From assembly GCA_000230935.2 (NCBI GenBank), contig AGIQ01000001.1, positions 1,914,411 to 1,978,410 on the forward strand: a stretch of 64,000 nucleotides of DNA, in the 5' to 3' direction. The position numbers and the translations under genes are program-made. The DNA is from Mycolicibacterium rhodesiae JS60 (GTDB lineage: Bacteria > Actinomycetota > Actinomycetes > Mycobacteriales > Mycobacteriaceae). The notes beneath the pieces were generated by a model. The model did no database searches. It was not told where the DNA came from and saw only the letters and a list, made by a program, of their open reading frames with translations. Shown here piece by piece: positions 40,037 to 50,014 of the stretch. Position 1 is the first letter of the stretch. Each line of letters opens with the position of its first letter.

Positions 40037-43000
40037 GTGATTTCCAAAGTCCTCGTTGCAAACCGCGGTGAGATTGCGATTCGTGCCTTCCGTGCCGCCT
40101 ATGAGATGGGTATCGGCACGGTTGCGATTTATCCGTACGAGGATCGCAACTCGTTGCACCGGTTGAAGGCCGACGAGTCGTATCAGATCGGCGATATCGG
40201 GCATCCGGTGCGGGCGTATCTGTCGGTGGACGAGATCGTGGCCACGGCCCGAGCCGCCGGTGCTGATGCGATCTATCCGGGTTATGGCTTCTTGTCGGAG
40301 AATCCGGAATTGGCGGCGTCGTGTGCGGCCGCGGGTATCACGTTCATCGGGCCCGACGCCTCGATCCTGGAGCTGACGGGCAACAAGGCGCGCGCGATCG
40401 CGGCTGCCCGGGACGCGGGTCTGCCGGTGCTCGCCTCCTCGGAGCCGTCGGCGTCGGTGGCGGAGTTGGTCGAGGCCGCCAGGGAGATGACTTTCCCGGT
40501 GTTCGTCAAGGCTGTTGCCGGTGGTGGCGGGCGGGGGATGCGCCGGGTGGCCGAGCCGTCGGCGCTGGCCGAGGCCATCGAGGCGGCCAGTCGCGAGGCA
40601 GAGTCGGCGTTCGGCGACCCGACGGTGTTCCTCGAGCAGGCCGTGGTGAATCCCCGCCATATCGAGGTGCAGATACTGGCCGACACCTACGGCAACGTCA
40701 TCCACCTCTATGAGCGCGACTGCAGTGTGCAGCGCCGCCATCAGAAGGTCATCGAGCTGGCTCCGGCTCCCAACCTGGATCCTGTTCTGCGGGAAAAGAT
40801 TTGCGCCGACGCGGTCGCCTTCGCCCGGCAGATCGGCTACAGCTGTGCGGGCACCGTCGAATTCCTGCTCGACGAGCGTGGCCGGCATGTGTTCATCGAG
40901 ATGAATCCCCGGATCCAGGTGGAACACACGGTGACCGAGGAGATCACCGACGTCGACCTGGTGTCGGCGCAACTGCGGATCGCTTCGGGGGAGACGCTGG
41001 CCGACCTCGGGCTCAGCCAGGAAGCCATCGCACCGCACGGTGCTGCACTGCAATGCCGCATCACCACCGAAGACCCGGCCAACGGGTTCCGGCCCGACAC
41101 CGGCCGGATCACCACGTACCGCTCACCGGGCGGGGCCGGCATCCGGCTGGACGGTGGGACGCACCTCGGCGCCGATGTCGCTGCGCATTTCGACTCGATG
41201 CTCGTCAAGCTCACCTGCCGAGGGCGGGACTTCTCCACTGCGGTGGCCAGGGCCAGGCGCGCGGTAGCCGAGTTCCGTATCCGCGGTGTGTCGACGAATA
41301 TCCCGTTCCTGCAAGCGGTTCTGGATGATCCCGATTTCCGGGCCGGCCGGATCACCACGTCGTTCATCGATGAGCGCCCAGAACTGCTGACCTCGCGGGC
41401 CTCGGCCGACCGCGGCACCAAGATGCTCAAGTTCCTGGCCGAGGTGACGGTCAACTCACCGTATCGGGATCGCGACCGCGTCTATCCGCAGGACAAGCTG
41501 CCCGCCATCGACATCGAGTCGACGACGCCGCCGCCGGGCAGCAAGCAGCGCCTCGTCGAACTGGGCCCTGCTGGATTCGCCCAGTGGCTCAGGGATTCCC
41601 CGGCCGTCGGCGTCACCGATACGACGTTCCGCGACGCGCACCAGTCCCTGTTGGCGACGCGGGTGCGGTCCTCGGGCCTGCTGAAGGTCGCCCCTTACAT
41701 CGCCAGGATGACACCGGAGCTGCTGTCGATCGAGTGCTGGGGTGGGGCGACTTATGATGTGGCGCTTCGCTTCCTGAAGGAAGATCCGTGGGAGCGGCTG
41801 GCTGCGCTGCGTGAGGCGATCCCCAATATCTGTCTGCAGATGCTGCTGCGCGGGCGCAACACCGTGGGCTACACGCCGTACCCGGAAGCGGTGACGCACG
41901 CGTTCGTCGATGAGGCCACTCGTACCGGTGTCGACATCTTCCGTATCTTCGACGCGCTCAACAACGTCGAGTCGATGCGGCCGGCGATCGATGCGGTGCG
42001 CCAAACCGGTTCCGCGGTAGCCGAAGTCGCGATGAGCTACACCGGCGACTTGTCCAACCCCGCCGAGACGCTCTACACGCTGGACTACTGGCTGCGGCTG
42101 GCCGAGCAGATAGTCGACGCCGGTGCGCACGTGCTGGCGATCAAGGACATGGCCGGCCTGCTGCGCCCGCCTGCGGCGGCCACCCTGGTCTCGGCGCTGC
42201 GCAGCCGTTTTGACCTACCGGTGCACGTGCACACCCACGACACCCCCGGCGGGCAGCTGGCCACCTACACCGCGGCCTGGCACGCGGGAGCGAGCGCGGT
42301 CGACGGAGCCGCGGCCCCGCTGTCGGGCACCACCAGCCAGCCGCCGCTGTCGGCGATCGTCGCCGCGGCGGCGCACACCCCGTTCGACACCGGCCTGAAC
42401 CTGGACGCGGTATGCGACCTGGAGCCGTATTGGGAGCTGCTGCGGCGGGTGTACGCCCCGTTCGAATCCGGCCTGCCCGCGCCGACCGGCCGGGTCTACT
42501 ACCACGAGATCCCCGGCGGCCAGCTGTCCAACCTGCGCACGCAGGCGATCGCGCTGGGCTTGGGTGAGCGCTTCGAGGACATCGAGAACGCCTATGCGGG
42601 CGCCGACCGGATCCTGGGCCGCCTGGTCAAAGTCACCCCGTCGAGCAAGGTGGTGGGGGATCTGGCGCTGGCCCTGGTCGGTGCCGGGATCACGGCGGAG
42701 GAGTTCGCCGAAGACCCCGCGCGCCATGACATCCCGGATTCGGTGATCGGCTTCCTGCGCGGCGAGCTCGGCGACCCGCCCGGCGGCTGGCCGGAACCGT
42801 TGCGCACCAAAGCCTTGGAAGGCCGTGGGGCGGCCAAGCCCGAGCAGCCGCTGTCAGTCGAGGACGAGAAGATTCTCGGCGAACCCGGCCCGCTGCGCCA
42901 GGCGACCTTGAATCGGTTGCTGTTCCCCGGTCCGACACGGGAGTTCGAGGCGCACCGCGAGGAGTACGGCGACACCTCGGGCCTGAGCGCCAACCAGTTC

Positions 43001-43447
43001 TGGAGCGGCCTGCGCCACGGCGACGAGCACCGTATCGAGCTCGAACGTGGCGTCGAACTGATCGTCGGACTGGAAGCCATCTCCGATCCCGACGAACGCG
43101 GGATGCGCACGGTGATGTGCATCATCAACGGCCAACTGCGGCCGGTGTTGGTGCGCGACACCAGCATCGCCGAAACCGTCCCGGCCGCCGAGAAGGCCGA
43201 TCGCGCCAACCCCGATCACGTCGCCGCGCCGTTCGCCGGTGTCGTCACCGTCGGAGTGACCGTCGGCGACAAGGTGGACGCCGGACAGACCATCGCCACC
43301 ATCGAGGCGATGAAGATGGAAGCCGCGATCACCGCACCGAAGTCCGGGACCGTCAACCGCGTCGCCGTGGCCAGCACCGCTCAGGTCGAAGGTGGCGACC
43401 TCCTGGTCGTGATCGGTTCGGAGGGATTGACCGGAGGATCGGCCTGA
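40037..43447 (+). CDS. pyc: Pyruvate carboxylase
   Basis: Biotin enzyme that carboxylates pyruvate to oxaloacetate, the main anaplerotic reaction. The 1136-residue single-chain form has a biotin carboxylase domain (residues 1-450; [43 protein letters not shown]), a carboxyltransferase domain (about 530-820; [16 protein letters not shown], metal-binding [10 protein letters not shown]), and a C-terminal biotinyl domain with Lys1093 in [11 protein letters not shown] start; TAGGGT lies 6 nt upstream, consistent with a leaderless mRNA. The rsmD start overlaps its stop. Confidence 0.97.
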   Translation: MISKVLVANRGEIAIRAFRAAYEMGIGTVAIYPYEDRNSLHRLKADESYQIGDIGHPVRAYLSVDEIVATARAAGADAIYPGYGFLSENPELAASCAAAGITFIGPDASILELTGNKARAIAAARDAGLPVLASSEPSASVAELVEAAREMTFPVFVKAVAGGGGRGMRRVAEPSALAEAIEAASREAESAFGDPTVFLEQAVVNPRHIEVQILADTYGNVIHLYERDCSVQRRHQKVIELAPAPNLDPVLREKICADAVAFARQIGYSCAGTVEFLLDERGRHVFIEMNPRIQVEHTVTEEITDVDLVSAQLRIASGETLADLGLSQEAIAPHGAALQCRITTEDPANGFRPDTGRITTYRSPGGAGIRLDGGTHLGADVAAHFDSMLVKLTCRGRDFSTAVARARRAVAEFRIRGVSTNIPFLQAVLDDPDFRAGRITTSFIDERPELLTSRASADRGTKMLKFLAEVTVNSPYRDRDRVYPQDKLPAIDIESTTPPPGSKQRLVELGPAGFAQWLRDSPAVGVTDTTFRDAHQSLLATRVRSSGLLKVAPYIARMTPELLSIECWGGATYDVALRFLKEDPWERLAALREAIPNICLQMLLRGRNTVGYTPYPEAVTHAFVDEATRTGVDIFRIFDALNNVESMRPAIDAVRQTGSAVAEVAMSYTGDLSNPAETLYTLDYWLRLAEQIVDAGAHVLAIKDMAGLLRPPAAATLVSALRSRFDLPVHVHTHDTPGGQLATYTAAWHAGASAVDGAAAPLSGTTSQPPLSAIVAAAAHTPFDTGLNLDAVCDLEPYWELLRRVYAPFESGLPAPTGRVYYHEIPGGQLSNLRTQAIALGLGERFEDIENAYAGADRILGRLVKVTPSSKVVGDLALALVGAGITAEEFAEDPARHDIPDSVIGFLRGELGDPPGGWPEPLRTKALEGRGAAKPEQPLSVEDEKILGEPGPLRQATLNRLLFPGPTREFEAHREEYGDTSGLSANQFWSGLRHGDEHRIELERGVELIVGLEAISDPDERGMRTVMCIINGQLRPVLVRDTSIAETVPAAEKADRANPDHVAAPFAGVVTVGVTVGDKVDAGQTIATIEAMKMEAAITAPKSGTVNRVAVASTAQVEGGDLLVVIGSEGLTGGSA

Positions 43448-43995
43448 CCCGCATCGTCGGAGGCACCGCCGGTGGTCGACGCATCGATGTGCCGCCGCGC
43501 GGAACCCGGCCGACGACGGATCGCGTCCGCGAGGCGTTGTTCAATGCGCTCGCCGCCCGCCGAGATTTCGGCGGACTGAGGGTGCTGGATCTGTACGCCG
43601 GCTCGGGTGCGCTCGGACTCGAAGCGCTGTCCCGCGGTGCGGCCTCGGCGCTGTTCGTCGAAAGTGATTCGCGCGCAGCGGCAGTCATCAAGCGCAATAT
43701 CGACACCCTCGGGCTGGCGGGCGCGACCGTGCGGCGCGGTGCGGTCTCCACCGTACTCGCGGCGGGGGCCGACAAGCCGGTGGATCTGGTGCTCGCCGAT
43801 CCGCCCTACGAGGTGTCGACCGTCGAGATCGAAGCACTGTTGGACAGTCTGATACGCAACGGCTGGCTGCGCCCGGACGGTGTCGTCGTTGTCGAACGTC
43901 CGGCGTCCTCTGCCGAACTCAGCTGGCCGCCCGGGTGGACGGCGTGGCCGGTGCGCCGGTATGGAGATACCCGGGTCGAGCTAGCGGCCTGCTGA
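43444..43995 (+). CDS. rsmD: 16S rRNA (guanine966-N2)-methyltransferase, probable CTG start
   Basis: SAM-dependent methyltransferase of about 183 residues acting on G966 of 16S rRNA. Motifs: [13 protein letters not shown] at the N-terminus, [20 protein letters not shown] (SAM site), VLADPPYE (catalytic NPPY-type). Homology begins at T-R-I-V-G-G, and the codon just before it is CTG (43444-43446), overlapping the pyc stop (CTGA) and preceded at 5 nt by GGAGGA; no ATG, GTG or TTG in a suitable place is seen. A CTG start is therefore proposed. The 3' end overlaps the convergent TerD-fusion gene by 15 nt, marking the left boundary of the ter island. Confidence 0.9.
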   Translation: MTRIVGGTAGGRRIDVPPRGTRPTTDRVREALFNALAARRDFGGLRVLDLYAGSGALGLEALSRGAASALFVESDSRAAAVIKRNIDTLGLAGATVRRGAVSTVLAAGADKPVDLVLADPPYEVSTVEIEALLDSLIRNGWLRPDGVVVVERPASSAELSWPPGWTAWPVRRYGDTRVELAAC

Positions 43996-45492
43996 CAGCA
44001 GCCCGATGTAATCGGCGAGCCGGGGCCCCGGAGCCAGGGTATCGGGGACGAAGCGCCACGGGCTGTGGGTCCAGGGATCCAACATCCCGGAGTCGTCCGC
44101 GTCGACGCGGATGTGATGACTGAATTCGGCGATGTCGCGTAACAGCGGAACGGATGCGGAACCGGTGGCATCGGCGTGATCACCGACGAACACCACTGAG
44201 ATGCCCGCGTCGACACTGCTGCCGATCAACTGCGCGGTGGCCCCGATGGCGTCCGGCGCGAAGCCGTAGCCGGGGTCGGTGATCACCACGATGCCCGGGT
44301 TGGCCGACGCGGCCGCCGAATCGTCCAATGACGCGAGCTCGGCACGGGCGACCAAGTGCTGCAGACGTTCTCCCGCATCGGTGTGGGCCGTCACGGCCGG
44401 CCGCGGCAGGTAAGCCCGCAGGTGATCGGTGAGAGGGCCGAGCACATCGGCAAGGTCGATGACATCGATTTCGGCGTTGCTGTGTGGCGTCGCGGCCAGC
44501 AGTCGGGTGAGCAGCGACGCGAGTACCGGGATGGCAGCGGCGGGCTCGCGGGTGTCGATCCAGATCGGCCGGCGTATCGGCGCCATGATGCACAACGGGA
44601 TCGCCAACGCCCCGACTGCGGGCATGGTGAGCGTACCCAGCCGGATACCCACGGTCGGCCGGGGCGGACGCTGCCACACGGCGGAGGCCCAGGAGGCCAG
44701 AGCGGCGGGCAGTTCGCCATCGAGGGCGTCGAGTTCGGCCGCCAAGTGAGCTGCGTCGCGTTCGTAATCGGCGGTGGCCACCGCGATCAGATCGTCGTGC
44801 CGCCGCTGAGCCTCGGCCATCGCCTGCTGGCCCTCGGCAGTGTTGCGGGTGCCGGGATCCGCTACGGCAGCTGACATCTCGGTGTCGAGTCGGTCGGCGG
44901 CGAAACTGTGCGCGGTCAGCAGCGCGGCTGAGCAGCGGGCGGCGTCTTCGTAGATCATCGAGATGCGTTCGAGCGGATTCTGGTCGCCCAGCGGGGTGAT
45001 CGGCACGGCCGGGGCTTCGGGGACGGGTGCTGGGTTGACCGCAATGCCATGAGCCCGAGCCATTTCCGGTGCACCACCGGCGTAGCCCTGTCCGATTGCC
45101 CGCACTTTCCACCCTGCCCCGCGGCGGTAGAGTTCGAATCCGATGACCACGGGGTGTACCTCGGCGGCAGCGACGGTGAACTCGGTGGTCTGGCCGTGGC
45201 TGTCGGTGAGGCTGGCCGACAGTGCAGCTGAACCGGGATGTGCCTCGAGCGCCACGCACAACACATACCCCACCGCGGATGCCACGAGGTCGAGGTTGAC
45301 CAGGAGCCGCCCGGGTTGCACGTCGACACCAGCGTGCCGTGATGGCCCGCTGCCGTCGATATACCCGTCCGGCAGGGCGCGGCGCTGGTCGTCGAGGACC
45401 AACGCCGCCACGGCGAAGCGCTCCGGTGCGACGGTGAATGTCAGTGCAGAGGAGCCTAATTCGCTGTTCTGACCGGCGGTGAGCTGTGCCAT
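43981..45492 (-). CDS. TerD-like domain fused to a degenerate FtsK/HerA-like domain
   Basis: A 503-residue protein, last gene of the minus-strand ter operon. Residues about 1-165 form a TerD-like beta-sandwich ([22 protein letters not shown] is the family signature), but the Ca2+-binding Asp-rich motifs of active TerD are absent. A helical linker (about 190-270, [18 protein letters not shown]) leads to a C-terminal alpha/beta domain: [72 protein letters not shown]. The pattern recalls FtsK/SpoIIIE-type ATPase cores found with TerD in other actinobacteria, yet no Walker A GxxxxGK[ST] is present. Function unknown; assignment of the C-terminal part is tentative. Confidence 0.7.
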   Translation of the reverse strand: MAQLTAGQNSELGSSALTFTVAPERFAVAALVLDDQRRALPDGYIDGSGPSRHAGVDVQPGRLLVNLDLVASAVGYVLCVALEAHPGSAALSASLTDSHGQTTEFTVAAAEVHPVVIGFELYRRGAGWKVRAIGQGYAGGAPEMARAHGIAVNPAPVPEAPAVPITPLGDQNPLERISMIYEDAARCSAALLTAHSFAADRLDTEMSAAVADPGTRNTAEGQQAMAEAQRRHDDLIAVATADYERDAAHLAAELDALDGELPAALASWASAVWQRPPRPTVGIRLGTLTMPAVGALAIPLCIMAPIRRPIWIDTREPAAAIPVLASLLTRLLAATPHSNAEIDVIDLADVLGPLTDHLRAYLPRPAVTAHTDAGERLQHLVARAELASLDDSAAASANPGIVVITDPGYGFAPDAIGATAQLIGSSVDAGISVVFVGDHADATGSASVPLLRDIAEFSHHIRVDADDSGMLDPWTHSPWRFVPDTLAPGPRLADYIGLLSAGR

Positions 45493-45496
45493 GGGT

Positions 45497-46786
45497 TCAG
45501 AGGAACCGGGTGATCTGGGGAATGGCCTCGCCGGCGTGCTTGGCGGTGATGCCCTCGCCGATGGCCTGCATCTTCCACTCCTGGCCGACCCGGAAGAACT
45601 TGGCCATCACCATGCCGGTGTAGTGCATACCGGCTCCCTGCAGCGTGTAGCGAGCCAGCTCCGCGTTGGTGGTTGCGTCGACCAGTCGGCAGAACGCATT
45701 GGACAGCATGTCGAACGTGTGCCCGCGGTAGGAGGTCACCGTGAAGATCACCGTGGTGACGTAGGCGGGGACCCGGGTGAGGTCGACGTTGATGACCTCG
45801 TCGTCGCCCTCACCCTCGCCGGTGAGATTGTCACCCTGGTGCCGGATCGAGCCGTCCTTGGAGGCGAGCTGACCGTAGTAGCAGACGTCGGCGACCTGCT
45901 GGTCGGCGAAGAGAATCGCCGACGCGTCCAGATCGATGTCAGGGGTGCGGTTGCCGAACATGCCGCGCTGTTTGATGGGGTCCCAACCGAGGCCCATCCG
46001 GATCTGCGTCAGCGCCACGCCATCGTCCTTGCGGAGTGAAACCCGTTGGCCCTTGGACAGATTGACGGTCCGGCCCTTGACGAGGCTGACCTCGCCGCTG
46101 GCGGCCGCGGCTGGCGGCGGCGGGTAGGCCGCTGGTGGTGGAGCGGGTGGCGGGTAGGCCGCTGGTGGTGGAGCGGGTGGCGGGTAGGCCGCTGGTGGTG
46201 GAGCGGGTGGCGGGTAAGCCGGTGGTGGCGGTGCCGACGGCTGCGCGGCCGGTGGCGGAGGTGCGGCCGGGGCGGCGGGCGCGTCGTCCACGGTCACCCC
46301 GTGGTCGGTGACCAGTGCGGCGAAGCCGCCGGCGTACCCCTGGCCGACAGCGCGGACCTTCCAGGCGTCCTGACGGCGGTAGACCTCGGCGGCGATGACG
46401 ATCGATTCCGAGGAGAGCCCGTCAATGCGATACTCGTAGAGCACATTTCCGGCGGCATCGTTGATCCGGGCGACCGGTGGGGCGGACTGGCCGAAGGTGG
46501 AGTTGGTGTCGTCGAGTGTGATGACCGCACGCACTCGGGCGATGTCGGCAGGCACCGCGGCCAGGCTGATGCCCAGGCTGGCGGGCTGGCCCTGCGGACC
46601 CGGGACCAGCCGCACCCCAGGGCCGGTGGGCTGGTTGAAGAACACGAAATCGGCGTCGCTGCGGACCTTTCCGGCCTCGGTCACCAGCAGCGCCGACAGG
46701 TCAGCCGGCGCTGCGAGTTCAACCGAGATCACTAGGTCCCCGGTATTGAGCGGTCCGTTCTGGCCTTTGCTCAGTGGTGTCGTCAA
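45497..46786 (-). CDS. Double TerD-domain protein with proline-rich linker
   Basis: A 429-residue protein. The first TerD-like domain (residues about 1-175) lacks the acidic Ca2+ motifs; a Pro/Ala linker of about 70 residues follows; the second domain (about 245-429) is complete, with [11 protein letters not shown] and [13 protein letters not shown], the Ca2+-binding signature of TerD/TerE. So one domain can bind calcium and the other is probably an interaction module. The start is a TTG overlapping the HAD stop (TTGA) and preceded by GAGGAAGGA, giving the family start (L)[12 protein letters not shown]; an ATG 11 codons upstream has poorer support. Confidence 0.85.
   Translation of the reverse strand: MTTPLSKGQNGPLNTGDLVISVELAAPADLSALLVTEAGKVRSDADFVFFNQPTGPGVRLVPGPQGQPASLGISLAAVPADIARVRAVITLDDTNSTFGQSAPPVARINDAAGNVLYEYRIDGLSSESIVIAAEVYRRQDAWKVRAVGQGYAGGFAALVTDHGVTVDDAPAAPAAPPPPAAQPSAPPPPAYPPPAPPPAAYPPPAPPPAAYPPPAPPPAAYPPPPAAAASGEVSLVKGRTVNLSKGQRVSLRKDDGVALTQIRMGLGWDPIKQRGMFGNRTPDIDLDASAILFADQQVADVCYYGQLASKDGSIRHQGDNLTGEGEGDDEVINVDLTRVPAYVTTVIFTVTSYRGHTFDMLSNAFCRLVDATTNAELARYTLQGAGMHYTGMVMAKFFRVGQEWKMQAIGEGITAKHAGEAIPQITRFL
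46121..46210. repeat. Three perfect 30-bp tandem repeats inside the TerD linker
   Basis: The unit beginning CGGGTAGGCCGCTGGTGGTG occurs at 46121, 46151 and 46181, followed by a diverged fourth copy. It encodes the [10 protein letters not shown] decapeptide on the minus strand. The perfect identity suggests recent expansion and possible length variation between strains. Confidence 0.9.
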
Positions 46787-47649
46787 CGGATGTCCTTCCT
46801 CGAACCTTGTTGGGCGCACATGGTGGTTAATTCGGCGTCGCTCGATACCTGCTGACAGAACCAGGTGAGGATCTCTTCGGCGGCGTTGGCTCCGCTGCCG
46901 GCGGTGACGTGCAGGCTGGCGCAGCGCCAGTCCAGGCTGTGCAATTCGCCGTGGGCCGGCCGGATCGCCGCGTCGGCCAGCTCCAACAACTTGGCGTCGA
47001 GCGCACCGTCCCCGGCGGCCACGATCGGCGCGGGCGCCGGCAGTTCGCCGGATTCGGTCAGGCGCCGATGTAGCTCCGCCACGGCCTGGGACTTACACAG
47101 CGGTAGCGGCACGGTGTAGATCTTGCGGCCCTGCTGGGACACCGTCCAGCCGCGGGGAGCGCACCACAGCCGCCATTCGCTCACGAACTCGCCGGGCAGT
47201 GCGGCCTCGTCGACCACGAGATAGCAGAACAGGTCTTCCGCGGTACGCAGGTTTTGTACCCAGCTGTCGTGGATGCGGGTCTGCAGTTCGGCCAGGATCT
47301 CGGTCAACGGTGGTCCGCTGTCGCGGATTCGCGCGGCCATCTCGTCCGCCCAGGCGATGTCCCGGCTGCCGTCGACGAGGATGGTCCCGCCGTTGCTGGT
47401 GATCGCGTAGCGGTACGGGGATCCTGGCAGTGTGAGGCGGGTGTACTGTGCGACGGTACGCGTGGTGACGGGCACCACGAGATGTCGAGTGCTCAACTGC
47501 CGCAACAGTTCTACGGCCGTCGGCGTCATGTAGGAGATGGGTTCGTCGCGGTAGATCTCGACGCACTGCGCCACCGGCGGGGCGCTGTCGAAGAAACGGC
47601 GGGAGTAGATGAGGGTGCGATCCAGGTCGCTGGCGATGAGCGCGGTCAC
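46783..47649 (-). CDS. HAD-family phosphatase of the ter operon
   Basis: A 288-residue Cof-type HAD hydrolase: catalytic Asp pair in SDLDRTL (residues 7-11), motif II in VVPVTTRT, lysine in [10 protein letters not shown] and the acidic motif IV in [13 protein letters not shown]. Members accompany phosphoribosyltransferase-fold genes in ter operons and are predicted to dephosphorylate a nucleotide- or sugar-like intermediate; the substrate is unknown. GTG start overlaps the stop of the upstream gene (GTGA), and its own stop overlaps the TTG of the double-TerD gene. Confidence 0.85.
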   Translation of the reverse strand: MTALIASDLDRTLIYSRRFFDSAPPVAQCVEIYRDEPISYMTPTAVELLRQLSTRHLVVPVTTRTVAQYTRLTLPGSPYRYAITSNGGTILVDGSRDIAWADEMAARIRDSGPPLTEILAELQTRIHDSWVQNLRTAEDLFCYLVVDEAALPGEFVSEWRLWCAPRGWTVSQQGRKIYTVPLPLCKSQAVAELHRRLTESGELPAPAPIVAAGDGALDAKLLELADAAIRPAHGELHSLDWRCASLHVTAGSGANAAEEILTWFCQQVSSDAELTTMCAQQGSRKDIR

Positions 47650-48758
47650 TGGGCCACGTCATCGATGAGGCCCACGCACGCGTAGGCGAGGCCGGGGTCG
47701 CATGAGATGGGCACGCCACGTTCGGCCGCGAGAAGCCGGATATGCCGGTGCTCGGGAGCGTCGGGGTCGCGCACGATGATGTGCCGGGGCAGGCGGCGCA
47801 GCAGTACCCTGGTGGTCTCACCGATCCCGGGCTTGACGAAATTGGTTGTGGTGATGCCGTAGTCACGGCGAATCTGCTCGACGGTGGCCAACCCCGCCCA
47901 GCCCGGTGTTCGATCGGTGGACATCAGTGCGGCACTCTCTGCGGCCGCCGCGGCGAACACCTCGTCGAAGCGTGCGCTGACGGTATCCAGGAACGTGCCG
48001 GACCGGTCGTCGGCGGCCAGCTCGCGGTAGAACTTGGCGCCGTGGAAGTCATCCCGGCCGATCAATCGGCGGTTGAGCACCGTGCGGGAGATCAGCCCGG
48101 AAACCGTGGAGTTCAAGCACGCCGAGGCGATGAGGAAGTCATCGCGGGTGCCGTAGGTCCGGACGCAGTCGCCGGGGTCGGCGAGTACCGCGAGGTCGGG
48201 GTTGAAGTGGACGCCCGTCTCGGCTTCGTGGGCGCGCAGTGCGGCAGTCAACTCGCGGGTGATCGCCCCCTTGCCCGTCCAGCCGTCAACGAATACGACC
48301 GTGGCCGGGTCGTGATGGGTGCTCAGGTATTGCAGTGCGGCGGTGTCGATCCCGCGGTCACGAACGATAGACACCGCGTAGTGGGGCAGCTGTAGGCCGT
48401 GATGCTGGGCGGACCAGCGGCGCATCAGGATGCCGATCGGTGTGCCGGCGCGGGCGAGCGAGACCAGGCAGATGTCCTGGCCGCGCTCGGCGAGCACCAG
48501 CTCGGTGACGACGCCGACGGCCGTGGCCAGCCGGGCTGCCGTGTCGGTGAGCACCTCGGCGAACAGGGCGCGATACGCGGGATTGGGCTGATATTCGATC
48601 GGCAGCGATTCGGCGTAATGCGCACGCCCGGACTGGATATCGCGCTCCCGGCTGGCAGCGTCGGCCTCCAGCGCCACCGCCGAGAGATCGGTGAGCAGCC
48701 AGCTGACCTCGTCGGCGGCGTAGCTCCCGAAATTCGGCCCGGCCAGTGGCGATTTCAT
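47646..48758 (-). CDS. Ter-operon phosphoribosyltransferase-fold protein (PRTase_1/StiP type)
   Basis: A 370-residue protein resembling the family first named PRTase_1 and later cysteine protease StiP precursor, found in ter operons. The PRTase-like core is visible as LVSLARAGTPIGILMRRW and VVFVDGWTGKGAITREL (PRPP-loop position); the C-terminal quarter (NFVKPGIGETTRVLLRRLPRHIIVRD) is the predicted PELOTA-like RNA-binding region. The start ATG gives MKSPLAGPNFGSY and overlaps the preceding stop by 4 nt. Whether it is a transferase, a protease precursor or an RNA-binding protein cannot be told from the sequence. Confidence 0.78.
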   Translation of the reverse strand: MKSPLAGPNFGSYAADEVSWLLTDLSAVALEADAASRERDIQSGRAHYAESLPIEYQPNPAYRALFAEVLTDTAARLATAVGVVTELVLAERGQDICLVSLARAGTPIGILMRRWSAQHHGLQLPHYAVSIVRDRGIDTAALQYLSTHHDPATVVFVDGWTGKGAITRELTAALRAHEAETGVHFNPDLAVLADPGDCVRTYGTRDDFLIASACLNSTVSGLISRTVLNRRLIGRDDFHGAKFYRELAADDRSGTFLDTVSARFDEVFAAAAAESAALMSTDRTPGWAGLATVEQIRRDYGITTTNFVKPGIGETTRVLLRRLPRHIIVRDPDAPEHRHIRLLAAERGVPISCDPGLAYACVGLIDDVAQ

Positions 48759-50014
48759 GCCGCGGCCCGTGCCGTGGTCAGGACATCGAAGCCCGGGCCG
48801 GCGACCACGGCGAGCACGACGTCGTACCCGGCAGCGGCCAGCACGGCGCTGAGTTCGCTTGCACCCGGTGCCGCGGTGGCGTCCATGACGACCACGAGTT
48901 GAGCCGGCATGGCTCCGGGGGCGCCCGGCCATCCGTTGTAGAGGTAGCGCAACCCGGTCTCGCCGGATTCGCCTGGGGCGAACTCGAATCCGGTGCGCAG
49001 AGGGTAGCCGGGGCCGTCGACCACGTAGGCGGGGGAGCGGGTCGTGGACTGGAACCGGGTGGTGAAGCCGCGTTCGGCCAGAAGTTCGCCGATTCGCAGC
49101 GGCAGATACATCAGCTCCTCGTGCCCGACCACGAGCAGTGGGCGGCCTGGGTCGAGCATGACGGCCAGCTGCGCAGCCGCATCGGCGACGGCGGAGCTGA
49201 AGGCCGGCGCGTCGGTGCGCAGGAAGCCGTGCCTGCCGCCGTCGGGCACATCGCGCGGCCAGGCCAGCTCGACCGTCCGGCAGTCACCCCGGCTATCGGG
49301 ATCGATCGGGTTCAGGATGGGCGCCGGCAGGGCGCAGACCTGTTCGGTGAGCGCATCGGGGATGCTGACCGCTCCGCTGGCGAGGCTGACGAAGTCGATC
49401 GATGTGCCGAGGGCTTCAGCGGTGTGCTCGGCCAGCGTCTTGTCGGCGGCGGTGCGGACGTCGACAAGCGAGGCAATAATGTAGCGGGGCCGCCGGTGAC
49501 GCCGGTGCAAGGCCTCTATCGTGGCCAGAGCAGTTGTCCCGGTGGAGATTTCGTCGTCAACGATGACCAAAGGACGTTGCTGGGTGAACACCGCGGGCCC
49601 CGCGGGCTGCAGCAGGTGGTCGGTGGCGTGCGAGTGCCCTTCCTGGAACTCGGCGTAGATCTGGCGGCTGGGGGCCTGGCGTCGCGTGCTGTGCAGGTAA
49701 ACCGCGGCGTCGAGCCGGTCGGCGACACAATGGCCCAGCCCGGTTGCGGTCTCGGCCATGCCGAGCACATCGGCCTCGCCGGCACCCAGCGCGGCGACGG
49801 CATCGCCGAGCCGGTCGGCGGCGTCGCGGACGATCGCCGGCGACACCGCGATGTGCTTGCCCAGCACAGTCGACACCAGCAGGTGGGCCCGGCGCGGATT
49901 GCGTCGCAGCCCCGGCTGCACCAGCCCGGACAACCGGTGTGCGCCGGTTCCGGCGTTGTCGTCGAGAAGGCGCAACCCGAATCGTGCGGTCGCCCACGGT
50001 GGCGCTGTGTTCAC
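48755..50014 (-). CDS. Ter-operon phosphoribosyltransferase with TRSP domain
   Basis: A 419-residue protein. The N-terminal half is a PRTase domain with a good PRPP-binding loop, LVIVDDEISTGTTALATIEAL (about residues 148-168). The C-terminal half corresponds to the TRSP domain of ter operons (LLVVGHEELMYLPLRIGELL, FQSTTRSPAYVVDGPGYPLRTGFEF, LYNGWPGA). Predicted to act with the other PRTase-fold protein and the HAD enzyme in making a nucleoside-like product or modifying RNA; this is a published prediction for the family, not shown here. GTG start overlaps the upstream stop (GTGA). Confidence 0.82.
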   Translation of the reverse strand: MNTAPPWATARFGLRLLDDNAGTGAHRLSGLVQPGLRRNPRRAHLLVSTVLGKHIAVSPAIVRDAADRLGDAVAALGAGEADVLGMAETATGLGHCVADRLDAAVYLHSTRRQAPSRQIYAEFQEGHSHATDHLLQPAGPAVFTQQRPLVIVDDEISTGTTALATIEALHRRHRRPRYIIASLVDVRTAADKTLAEHTAEALGTSIDFVSLASGAVSIPDALTEQVCALPAPILNPIDPDSRGDCRTVELAWPRDVPDGGRHGFLRTDAPAFSSAVADAAAQLAVMLDPGRPLLVVGHEELMYLPLRIGELLAERGFTTRFQSTTRSPAYVVDGPGYPLRTGFEFAPGESGETGLRYLYNGWPGAPGAMPAQLVVVMDATAAPGASELSAVLAAAGYDVVLAVVAGPGFDVLTTARAAA

